In this document: positions 1 to 4,893 of the stretch, one piece after another
How the letters are laid out: every line of letters starts with the position of its first letter
Numbering within the stretch: the stretch's first letter is position 1
Assembly: GCA_013298265.1 (NCBI GenBank)
Contig: JAAFHE010000105.1
Location: 1-9,145 of the forward strand
From: Lysobacterales bacterium
GTDB lineage: Bacteria > Pseudomonadota > Gammaproteobacteria > Xanthomonadales > Rhodanobacteraceae
Direction: 5' to 3'
DNA length: 9,145 nt
Made by a program: the position numbers and the translations under genes
Notes under the pieces: model-generated
Seen by the model: only the letters and a program-made list of their open reading frames with translations
The model's database searches: none
What the model was told of the DNA's origin: nothing

Positions 1-384
1 CACGTAGAGCCCGCTCAGGCGTTCGCCGAGCGCACCGAGCATCTGCAGCAGCAGCGTGGATTTCCCGATGCCCGGGTCGCCACCGATCAGCACGACCGAA
101 CCTTCCACGAGGCCGCCGCCGAGCACGCGATCGAGTTCACCGATGCCGATGGAGGTGCGCGCCTGCGCGTCCTGCGCGACGTCCACGAGCGACAGCACGC
201 GCGGTGCGCTCGCGTCACCGGCGTAGCCGCCGCTGCGCCGCGTCGCCGCAGGCGCGCTTTTCGCGGCGCTCAGCACGATCTCGCTCATCGAGTTCCAGGC
301 GCCGCAGTCGGTGCACTGGCCCTGCCAGCGGCTATGTTCGCTGCCGCATTCGTTGCAGACATAGGCGGTCTTCGCCTTGGCCAT
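1..384 (-). CDS. radA: DNA repair protein RadA, N-terminal part (runs off left edge)
   Basis: RadA is a RecA-like ATPase and branch-migration helicase that processes recombination intermediates in the cytoplasm. The 128 codons present show the family's architecture: a four-cysteine zinc finger at residues 10-27 (CNEC ... CTDC), a linker, then the ATPase core starting near residue 77 with a Walker A motif GDPGIGKST at 102-110 (Lys108). The ATG at 384 is preceded by GGAG six bases upstream, and MAKAKTAYVCNECG is a typical RadA start. Full-length RadA is about 455-460 residues, so roughly 330 residues, including the Walker B, KNRFG and Lon-like parts, lie outside the window. It starts 13 bp after the alr stop and is probably cotranscribed with alr, so early termination of alr translation could be polar on it. 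No defect is visible in the part present. Confidence 0.95.
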   Translation of the reverse strand, partial: MAKAKTAYVCNECGSEHSRWQGQCTDCGAWNSMSEIVLSAAKSAPAATRRSGGYAGDASAPRVLSLVDVAQDAQARTSIGIGELDRVLGGGLVEGSVVLIGGDPGIGKSTLLLQMLGALGERLSGLYV

Positions 385-929
385 GGACGTCTCCGTGTCA
401 GTCTTCGACGAACAGTACGCGCTTGGTCATGCCGCAGGTCAGGTCGTAGGAAATCGTGCCGGCGCGCGCGGCGATTTCTTCCACGGCCAGGCCGCGGCCC
501 CAGAGCAGCGCGCGGTCGCCGACGCGGGCGTCCGGTACGTTGCGCAGGTCGATCGTGACCAGGTCCATCGAGACGCGGCCGATGATCTCCGCGCGCTGTC
601 CGCGCACGAGCACCGGCGTGCCGGTGGCGGCGCTGCGCGGATAGCCGTCGCCGTAGCCGATCGCGATCACGCCGAGGTCCATGTCGACCGGGCATTCCCA
701 GGTGCCCGCGTAGCCGACCTTCTCGCCGCGACGCAGATGGTTGATCGCGATCAGGCGCGTCGAGAGGCTCATGGCCGGATCGAAACCCAGATCGCTGCCG
801 CGCTTGCCGGCGATAACGGACAGGCCATAGAGCAGACCACCGGCTCGCACCCAGTCGCCGCGCGCGGCGGGCCAGCCGAGCACGCCGGCCGAGTTGGACA
901 GGCAGCGCAGGCCCGGCAGGCCTTGTGTG

Positions 930-972
930 GCGTCCGCATCGGCCAGTGCGCGGGCGACGCGTTCGAGCCCGT
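930..972. repeat. 43-bp direct repeat, inserted copy inside alr
   Basis: This segment is identical over 43 bp to 1349-1391, in the same orientation and 419 bp away. In the copy at 1349-1391 it encodes native Alr residues (GLERVARALADADA, about 42-55). Here it interrupts the gene after codon 180. The first 8 bp (930-937, gcgtccgc) probably belong to the original sequence, because restoring them gives a sensible Alr reading (RFADATQGLPG). The net insertion is therefore about 38 bp (938-975 or an equivalent placement), with cgc at both ends. Flanking bases at 929 and 973 differ from the donor, so the match ends sharply. Confidence 0.95.
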
Positions 973-1348
973 CGCAAAGCGCTCGATCTGCCGCGCCGTG
1001 GCGTCGTTGTCGAATTCGTCCGAGGCCGCGAAATGGGTCATGAGCACCACGTCGTCGTCGACCGTAGGCGCGGCTTTCAGTCGTGCCAGCACCTCGGCTG
1101 TGCGTTCGGGCGCGAACCCCAGTCTGTGCATGCCGCTGTCGATCTTGAGCCAGACGCGCAGGCGTCGCGCATCGCGGTCGGCTTCGAGCCAGGCGAGCTG
1201 CGAATCGTGATGAATCACCGCATCAAGGCGCAGGCGGCGTAGTTCGGCGAGATCGGCAGCCTCGTCCGGCCCCGACAGCACGACGATGCGCTGCGTATGG
1301 CCGGCCGCGCGCAGGCGCTGGCCGTCGGCGATCGCGGCGACGCCGAAC

Positions 1349-1391
1349 GCGTCCGCATCGGCCAGTGCGCGGGCGACGCGTTCGAGCCCGT
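1349..1391. repeat. 43-bp direct repeat, donor copy inside alr
   Basis: This is the original of the 43-bp duplication. On the minus strand it reads in frame as part of the normal Alr sequence directly after the PLP-lysine motif (KADGYGHGLERVARALADADAFG). Its neighbours on both sides continue the protein without a break, which shows that this copy is the native one and 930-972 the derived one. Confidence 0.95.
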
Positions 1392-1513
1392 GGCCATAGC
1401 CGTCGGCCTTGACTACGGCCATGACTTTCGCGCCCTGGCTCAGCGTGCGCAGGCGCGCCAGGTTCGCGCGCAGCGCGGACAGGTGGATCGTGGCTACGGC
1501 GGTGCGGCTCATG

Positions 1514-1551
1514 GAGCAGGAAAACAGGGGAGAGAAGCGAGAAAAGGTAGG
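1514..1551 (+). repeat. Purine-rich intergenic repeat arm, directly upstream of the alr start
   Basis: This arm reads gagcaggaaaacagggg then agagaagcgagaaaagg. It matches the arm at 7187-7224 over aaaacaggg and then aligns with small changes (gagagaagcgagaaa against aagaggagtgagaaa). On the minus strand it is a pyrimidine run ending one base before the alr ATG, so it replaces any ribosome-binding site. Its opposite-facing partner lies at 1639-1676. Confidence 0.6.
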
Positions 1552-1596
1552 AAAGCGCGTGACTGGATCAGTGCGCCACTGGCATGAAATGTTAGA

Positions 1597-1652
1597 AGTG
1601 ACGAGCAACAGTGATGTTGGCGATGCTGTACAGCTCCCACTCGTTGCTCACT
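1597..1652 (-). terminator. Candidate 3' hairpin downstream of dnaB
   Basis: Three short complementary blocks pair in register: 1597-1601 with 1648-1652, 1605-1609 with 1643-1647, and 1610-1613 with 1638-1641. Together they form a bulged 14-bp stem. The loop contains the perfect 10-bp palindrome gctgtacagc (1625-1634). On the minus strand the stem is followed by a weak T-containing stretch (tctaacatttc), not a classic U-tract. It may act as a leaky terminator or a 3'-end stabiliser for dnaB mRNA; function is inference. Confidence 0.35.
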
Positions 1653-1676
1653 CCTGCTCACTCGTTCCCGCTACTC
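1639..1676 (-). repeat. Intergenic repeat arm overlapping the dnaB stop codon
   Basis: On the minus strand this reads gagtagcgggaacgagtgag then caggagtgagcaacgagt. It contains two tandem 10-mers (plus strand tgctcactcc at 1645 and tgctcactcg at 1655). It resembles the arm at 7233-7269 (shared core ctcactcct) and faces the arm at 1514-1551. The last dnaB codon and its TAG stop (1671-1673) lie inside the unit, so the repeat begins flush with the gene end. Confidence 0.5.
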
Positions 1677-3059
1677 ATACGAGCCCAGATAGTTGTCCGA
1701 CGCGTAGTTTTCGAACTTCGTGTACTGGCCGAGGAAGGTCAGCTTGAGGCTGCCGGTAGGGCCGGAACGCTGCTTGCCGATGATGATCTCGGCCAGGCCT
1801 TTGTCCGGTGAATCCTGGTTGTAGTAGTCGTCGCGGTAGATGAACATGATGACGTCTGCGTCCTGCTCGATAGCGCCGGATTCGCGCAGGTCGGCCATGA
1901 CCGGGCGCTTGTCCTGGCGCTGTTCCAGCGAGCGGTTGAGCTGGGACAGGGCAATCACCGGCACGTTCAGTTCCTTCGCCAGCGCTTTGAGGCTGCGTGA
2001 GATTTCTGAAATTTCGGTGGCGCGATTCTCCTTGTTCCCGGGCACCTGCATCAGCTGCAGGTAGTCGATCACGATCAGGCCCAGGTCGTGCTCGCGCTTG
2101 AGGCGGCGGCAGCGCGCGCGCAGTTCGCCCGGCGACAGCGCCGGCGTGTCGTCGATGAAGATCTTCGCTTCGGACAGCAGCGTGATCGCGCTGGTCACGC
2201 GCGGCCATTCCTCTTCCTGGATGTCGCCGTTGCGCAGGTGCTGCTGGTTGATGCGGCCGACCGACGAAATCAGGCGGAAGGCCAGCTGCGAGGCCGACAT
2301 TTCCATCGAGAACACGGCTACCGCGCGCTTGGTCTTCATCGCCGCGTATTCGGCCATGTTGAGCGAGAACGCGGTCTTGCCCATGGCCGGGCGCGCCGCG
2401 ACGATGATGAGGTCTGAAGGCTGCAGGCCAGCAGTCATCTCGTCGAGGTCGGTGAAGCCGGTCGGCATGCCGGTAACGGTGCCGCGGTTCTCGAAGCGGT
2501 GATGCAGGATCGCGAAGGCGTCCTTGACCGCGGTGCGCATCGGCACGAAGCCCTGGCGGCCGCGCGCGCCGGCTTCGGCGATGCGGAACACGCGCTGCTC
2601 GGCGCCTTCGAGGATTTCCTGCGTGCTGCGGCCTTCCGGCGCGAAGCCGTCGCCGACGATTTCTGTGCCCGCGTCGATGAGCTGACGCAGCACGGATTTC
2701 TCGCGCACGATGTCGCAGTAGGCAATGATGTTCGCCGCGCTCGGCGTGGTATTCGCCAGCTGCAGGATGTACGCGGTGCCGCCGACGAGATCGGACAGGC
2801 CTTGCGACTCGAACCACTCGCCCAGCGTTACCGCGTCGCAGGGCATGCCCTTGTTCGAGAGTTCCGAGATCGCGCGGAAGATGACGCGGTGGTCTTTGCG
2901 ATAGAAGTCGTCTTCGTTGAGACGATCGGCGACCTTGTCCCAGGCTTCGGGCGACAGCATGAGTCCACCGAGCACCGCCTGCTCGGCGTCGATCGAGTGC
3001 GGCGGTATGCGCAGGGCATCGAGGCGTTGGACGGTCTTGCGATCGGGTAAAGCGGCCAT
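1671..3059 (-). CDS. dnaB: Replicative DNA helicase DnaB
   Basis: DnaB is the hexameric 5'-3' helicase that unwinds DNA ahead of the replisome and binds primase. The 462-residue length matches the family (E. coli 471). The N-terminal domain spans about residues 18-120 (IPPHSIDAEQAVLGGLML at 19-36). The RecA-like core runs from about 190 to 455: Walker A ARPAMGKTAF at 222-231 (Lys228), SMEMS with the catalytic glutamate at 253, Walker B LIVIDYLQLM at 328-337, SQLNRSLEQR at 372-381, DLRESGAIEQDADV at 390-403, and the KQRSGPTG arginine-finger loop at 429-436. The ATG at 3059 is chosen because family similarity begins there; the open frame extends upstream to 3200 without recognisable protein. 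The Shine-Dalgarno is weak (gagag). No intein insertion is present at Walker A, a common site for dnaB inteins. The gene is separated from rplI by terminators and so is probably transcribed on its own. Confidence 0.97.
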   Translation of the reverse strand: MAALPDRKTVQRLDALRIPPHSIDAEQAVLGGLMLSPEAWDKVADRLNEDDFYRKDHRVIFRAISELSNKGMPCDAVTLGEWFESQGLSDLVGGTAYILQLANTTPSAANIIAYCDIVREKSVLRQLIDAGTEIVGDGFAPEGRSTQEILEGAEQRVFRIAEAGARGRQGFVPMRTAVKDAFAILHHRFENRGTVTGMPTGFTDLDEMTAGLQPSDLIIVAARPAMGKTAFSLNMAEYAAMKTKRAVAVFSMEMSASQLAFRLISSVGRINQQHLRNGDIQEEEWPRVTSAITLLSEAKIFIDDTPALSPGELRARCRRLKREHDLGLIVIDYLQLMQVPGNKENRATEISEISRSLKALAKELNVPVIALSQLNRSLEQRQDKRPVMADLRESGAIEQDADVIMFIYRDDYYNQDSPDKGLAEIIIGKQRSGPTGSLKLTFLGQYTKFENYASDNYLGSYE

Positions 3060-3247
3060 TGAACTCTCGCGGCGAGCGACTGGCACGGCGTTCGATGATG
3101 CGAAGCGCCGTCTCATCTGTCGAGACAACAAGCTGGGGATAAGTCGAGGATATGTTGTGCAGTCGCATTCAGCTGTCGTGCACGCTGCATGGCCATGCAC
3201 GGAACGTGTTGCCTACAAAGCTAACGGTGCGCTGCACGGGCGCCGTA
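3060..3247 (-). other. dnaB upstream region
   Basis: About 190 bp between the rplI terminators and the dnaB start contain no gene. The region must hold the dnaB promoter if the terminators work, but I see no convincing -35/-10 pair. Visible elements are a perfect 12-bp palindrome GCATGGCCATGC at 3187-3198, an outer CGTGCA/TGCACG inverted pair around it, and a DnaA-box-like 9-mer TTATCCCCA (minus strand, 3142-3134), which differs by one base from the TTATCCACA consensus. Confidence 0.4.
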
Positions 3248-3252
3248 GCATT

Positions 3253-3281
3253 GAAAAGAAACGGGCGCCGCGAGGGCGCTG
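3253..3281 (-). terminator. Second, degraded copy of the rplI terminator
   Basis: This copy is identical to the promoter-proximal terminator over 27 bp (3253-3279 equals 3289-3315, offset 36 bp). Its upstream arm has diverged after gcgcc, so only a 5-bp stem (3265-3269 with 3275-3279) remains before the T-rich tail gtttcttttc. It probably terminates poorly and would act, if at all, as a backup to the intact copy. Confidence 0.6.
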
Positions 3282-3288
3282 TCGCATG

Positions 3289-3319
3289 GAAAAGAAACGG
3301 GCGCCGCGAGGGCGCCCGT
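3289..3319 (-). terminator. Rho-independent terminator of the rpsF-rpsR-rplI operon
   Basis: On the minus strand a perfect 9-bp stem (acgggcgcc 3319-3311 pairing with ggcgcccgt 3305-3297) carries a five-base loop ctcgc. The T-rich tract ttcttttc follows. It lies 32 bp beyond the rplI stop codon. This is a textbook intrinsic terminator shape and should end the ribosomal-protein transcript before dnaB. Confidence 0.9.
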
Positions 3320-3351
3320 CGATTACGCAGCAGCGCGCTTGTGCGCAGCGA

Positions 3352-3798
3352 TCAGCCGGCGGTGATGACGACCTTGACCGTCGTGTGCACGTCGGCATGC
3401 AGGTGGACATGCACTTCGAATTCGCCGATGTGACGCAGCGCGCCTTCGCCCATGATCACTTCGGACTTTTCCAGCGGCTTGCCGGCGGCGCTGAATGCCT
3501 CGGCGATGTCGCGCGGACCGACCGAGCCGAACAGCTTGCCTTCCGGGCTCGCGTTCGCGCTGATCGTGACGCTGGCGCCTTCGAGGGTGGCCTTGCGCGC
3601 TTCGGCGCCGGTCAGGACCTGGTTGGCCTTGGCTTCGAACTCGGCGCGGCGCTGTTCGAACTGGGCGAGGTTGTCGGCGGTGGCCGCCACGGCCTTGCCC
3701 TGTGGGACGAGATAGTTGCGGCCGTAGCCCGGCTTCACGTTGACCTTGTCGCCGAGCACGCCGAGGTTCTTCACTTTCTGCAGCAGGATCAGTTGCAT
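3352..3798 (-). CDS. rplI: 50S ribosomal protein bL9
   Basis: bL9 is an elongated two-domain protein of the large subunit, bound at the L1-stalk base, that helps limit frameshifting. The 148-residue length is typical (E. coli 149). The N-terminal rRNA-binding domain (1 to about 50) carries the signature [16 protein letters not shown] at 21-36. A charged connecting helix follows (about 42-75, [17 protein letters not shown]), then the C-terminal domain with [15 protein letters not shown]. The ATG at 3798 has GGAG six bases upstream. It is the last gene of the ribosomal-protein operon, 135 bp after rpsR, and is followed by the duplicated intrinsic terminator. The unusually long gap to rpsR holds two hairpins and may let L9 output differ from S6 and S18 output. 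Confidence 0.97.
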   Translation of the reverse strand: MQLILLQKVKNLGVLGDKVNVKPGYGRNYLVPQGKAVAATADNLAQFEQRRAEFEAKANQVLTGAEARKATLEGASVTISANASPEGKLFGSVGPRDIAEAFSAAGKPLEKSEVIMGEGALRHIGEFEVHVHLHADVHTTVKVVITAG

Positions 3799-3817
3799 GG
3801 AATTCTCCGATTCGTTA

Positions 3818-3836
3818 GCACCGGTCGGGCCGGTGC
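3818..3836 (-). other. Small hairpin upstream of the rplI start
   Basis: The arms gcaccgg (3818-3824) and ccggtgc (3830-3836) form a perfect 7-bp stem with a 5-base loop. It ends about 20 bases before the rplI ATG, just outside the Shine-Dalgarno. It could influence ribosome access or be a remnant of mRNA processing; no family is recognised. Confidence 0.4.
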
Positions 3837-3890
3837 AGCGGTGGCTGTCCGAATCGCGATGTCGCTAAACGTCGCGGGACTGTTCAAACG

Positions 3891-3924
3891 GCACGAGCCC
3901 CGAGGCGTGCCTCGGGGCTCGTGC
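3891..3924 (-). other. Strong hairpin between rpsR and rplI
   Basis: A perfect 15-bp GC-rich stem (gcacgagccccgagg 3891-3905 with its complement at 3910-3924) closes a 4-base loop. It starts 9 bp after the rpsR stop codon. On the minus strand it is followed by cgtttgaac, only three consecutive T residues, so it is a poor intrinsic terminator. Partial attenuation, RNase processing or 3'-end protection of the rpsF-rpsR message are the likely roles; this is inference from position. Confidence 0.65.
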
Positions 3925-3933
3925 GGATACAGC

Positions 3934-4158
3934 TTAGTGGTTGTCGCAGTACGGCAGCAGCGAGAGGAAGCGGGCGCGCTGGATGGCGACGCCGAGCTGA
4001 CGCTGGTACTTCGCCTTCGTGCCGGTGATGCGGCTCGGTACGATCTTGCCGGTTTCGCCGACGTACTGGCGCAGGGTGTTCAGATCCTTGTAGTCGATCT
4101 CGACCGTGCCTTCGGCGGTGAAGCGGCAGAACTTCTTGCGACGGAAAAATTTGGACAT
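3934..4158 (-). CDS. rpsR: 30S ribosomal protein bS18
   Basis: bS18 is a small basic protein that pairs with bS6 on the platform of the 30S subunit. The 74-residue sequence matches the family end to end: [17 protein letters not shown], then [20 protein letters not shown], then the signature [16 protein letters not shown] and [13 protein letters not shown]. It begins 15 bp after the rpsF stop, with AGGAG before the ATG. There is no priB gene between rpsF and rpsR, unlike the enteric arrangement. The bS6:bS18 complex is the known autogenous regulator of rpsF leaders in many bacteria, which fits the structured leader upstream. Confidence 0.98.
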   Translation of the reverse strand: MSKFFRRKKFCRFTAEGTVEIDYKDLNTLRQYVGETGKIVPSRITGTKAKYQRQLGVAIQRARFLSLLPYCDNH

Positions 4159-4173
4159 GGTGGGCTCCTGGAC

Positions 4174-4581
4174 TTAGGCCGCTTCGGCGTCGTTGGAATC
4201 GGCATTGCCGCCGAAACCGCCTTCATCGTCATCGCGACGACGGCGATCGCCGCTCTTCTCGTCCTTGGTCTTCATGATGAAGGACTGCTCGGTGACGGCT
4301 TCGTCGCGCACCAGGATCAGGTGGCGCAGTACGGCGTCGTTGAAGCGGAAGCCCGACTCGAGTTCGGTCAGCACGGTCTGGCTGCACTCGATGTTCATCA
4401 TGACGTAGTGGGCTTTGGCCAGGTTCTGGATCGGGAACGCGAGCTGGCGGCGGCCCCAGTCTTCCAGACGATGGATGGCACCCTTGTCGCCTTCGATCAG
4501 CGTCTTGTAACGCTCGATCATGGCGGGCACCTGTTCGCTCTGGTCCGGATGGACCAGGAACACGATTTCATAGTGACGCAT
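4174..4581 (-). CDS. rpsF: 30S ribosomal protein bS6
   Basis: bS6 is a platform protein of the small subunit that binds 16S rRNA together with bS18. The 135 residues show the ferredoxin-like fold sequence [21 protein letters not shown], the segment [28 protein letters not shown], and [14 protein letters not shown] hydrophilic, mainly acidic tail from about residue 107 ([17 protein letters not shown] ... NDAEAA) recalls the glutamate-modified tail of enteric S6, although it ends in Ala rather than Glu-Glu. The ATG at 4581 has a strong AAGGAG five bases upstream. It is the first gene of the rpsF-rpsR-rplI operon, with a promoter at 4688-4716. Confidence 0.98.
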   Translation of the reverse strand: MRHYEIVFLVHPDQSEQVPAMIERYKTLIEGDKGAIHRLEDWGRRQLAFPIQNLAKAHYVMMNIECSQTVLTELESGFRFNDAVLRHLILVRDEAVTEQSFIMKTKDEKSGDRRRRDDDEGGFGGNADSNDAEAA

Positions 4582-4681
4582 GGAAACTCCTTGTGGATAT
4601 CGCAGGTCGGCGGATGCCGCTGCGCAGCCTCCCGCATCGCGGTGAGGCAAGGTCCCCGGAGGGCCGGATCGGCGCACGGGG
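4582..4681 (-). promoter_or_regulatory. Structured rpsF leader, candidate bS6:bS18 autoregulatory element
   Basis: About 100 nt lie between the expected transcription start and the rpsF ATG. Visible structures on the minus strand are a 9-bp stem with one bulged A and a GAT loop (4648-4627), a palindrome gctgcgcagc (4628-4619) and a small hairpin gcggcatccgc (4620-4610). These end about 18 bases before the AAGGAG. bS6:bS18-binding leaders are widespread upstream of rpsF and contain a CCG-bearing hairpin element. The CCG-containing sequence here is compatible, but I cannot confirm the match to the consensus without a covariance model. Confidence 0.45.
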
Positions 4682-4687
4682 TCGCGG

Positions 4688-4716
4688 ATTCTAGCGGCGG
4701 CGGTCGGTGTTGGCAA
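4688..4716 (-). promoter_or_regulatory. Sigma70-type promoter of the rpsF operon
   Basis: On the minus strand a -35 hexamer TTGCCA (4716-4711) and a -10 hexamer TAGAAT (4693-4688) are separated by exactly 17 bp. They differ from TTGACA and TATAAT by two bases and one base respectively. Transcription should start near 4681, giving a leader of about 100 nt. It is the best promoter match I see in the window. Confidence 0.75.
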
Positions 4717-4893
4717 GTTATTGAACGCAAAGCGGCTTGGCAGACCGCAGACGGCGCGCCGCTCTCTGTCGCCGGTTGGCGCGTTCTGGCATCGCCGGGC
4801 GATTTTGTGCACAGTTCGGCGGGTCCACGCGGCCCCGGCACGGCGGACGTACCAGCCCAGCTGTTCTTTGCAGATAACCAAAAGGGTCAATCC
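4717..4893 (+). other. Upstream region of the TonB-dependent receptor gene
   Basis: This stretch lies between the back of the rpsF promoter and the receptor ATG. I see an AAGGG Shine-Dalgarno at 4882-4886, seven bases before the start, but no convincing -35/-10 pair and no clear operator. The only palindrome noted is the short GC-rich cggcgcgccg at 4752-4761. Confidence 0.4.

Larger units (their letters stand above)
398..1512 (-). pseudogene. alr: Alanine racemase, frameshifted by a 38-bp internal templated insertion
   Basis: Alanine racemase (PLP, fold type III) makes D-alanine for peptidoglycan. The first 180 codons from ATG 1512 are a normal Alr N-terminus: PLP lysine Lys35 in VVKADGYGHG, then LKIDSGMHRLGF (about 122-133) and MTHFAASDE (158-166). 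After codon 180 (973-975) the frame is lost inside a duplicated segment. Translation would add 67 unrelated residues and stop at 769 (247-residue product). The rest of Alr continues in another frame from about 929 to the stop at 398: GLPGLRCLSNSAGVLGWPAA, the catalytic-tyrosine segment EKVGYAGTW, IGYGDGYPR and GRVSMD. Removing 38 bp gives exactly 359 codons including stop (358 residues), the usual family length, with the tyrosine at residue 255, the number I recall for E. coli Alr. Start at 1512 is chosen by homology (MSRTAVATIHL); no Shine-Dalgarno precedes it. The identity is firm. Whether the lesion is biological or an assembly error cannot be told from the sequence. Confidence 0.9.
3248..3319. 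repeat. 36-bp tandem duplication of the terminator
   Basis: Two units, 3248-3283 and 3284-3319, share gcat, one variable base, then 27 identical bases, then diverge slightly near the end (ctgtcg against cccgtcg). A shorter third remnant precedes them: acgggcgccg at 3237-3246 is followed after a gap of about 11 bp by the same gcat-ga junction. The array has the look of stepwise slippage or unequal exchange. Confidence 0.85.

Noticed and set aside
930..975. Programmed ribosomal frameshift in alr
   Set aside because: No slippery heptamer or conserved stimulatory structure is visible, and an exact copy of upstream coding sequence at the break explains the shift better.
377..1210. 277-codon plus-strand open frame across alr
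   Set aside because: It is antisense to clear Alr coding sequence, and its Ala/Arg-rich product has no recognisable features.
930..1391. CRISPR or tandem-repeat interpretation of the 43-bp repeats
   Set aside because: There are only two copies, 419 bp apart, and one is native coding sequence; there is no regular spacing and no cas gene.
1513..1608. Extending alr upstream to a TTG start at 1608
   Set aside because: The extra 32 residues are encoded by intergenic repeat sequence and do not resemble Alr N-termini, which begin at MSRTAVATIHL.
3060..3200. Extending dnaB upstream to a start near 3200
   Set aside because: The added residues match no DnaB N-terminus; MAALPDRKTVQRL at 3059 fits the family length and start.
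3891..3924. Calling the rpsR-rplI hairpin a full intrinsic terminator
   Set aside because: The minus strand has only three consecutive T residues after the stem, and complete termination would cut off rplI, which has no clear promoter of its own.
2917..4893. Long plus-strand open frame running 2917-7185 (1,422 codons), suggesting a giant protein
   Set aside because: Only 4894-7185 shows protein character (signal peptide, TonB box, plug, barrel). The upstream part is antisense to dnaB, rplI, rpsR and rpsF and stays open because of high GC codon bias.
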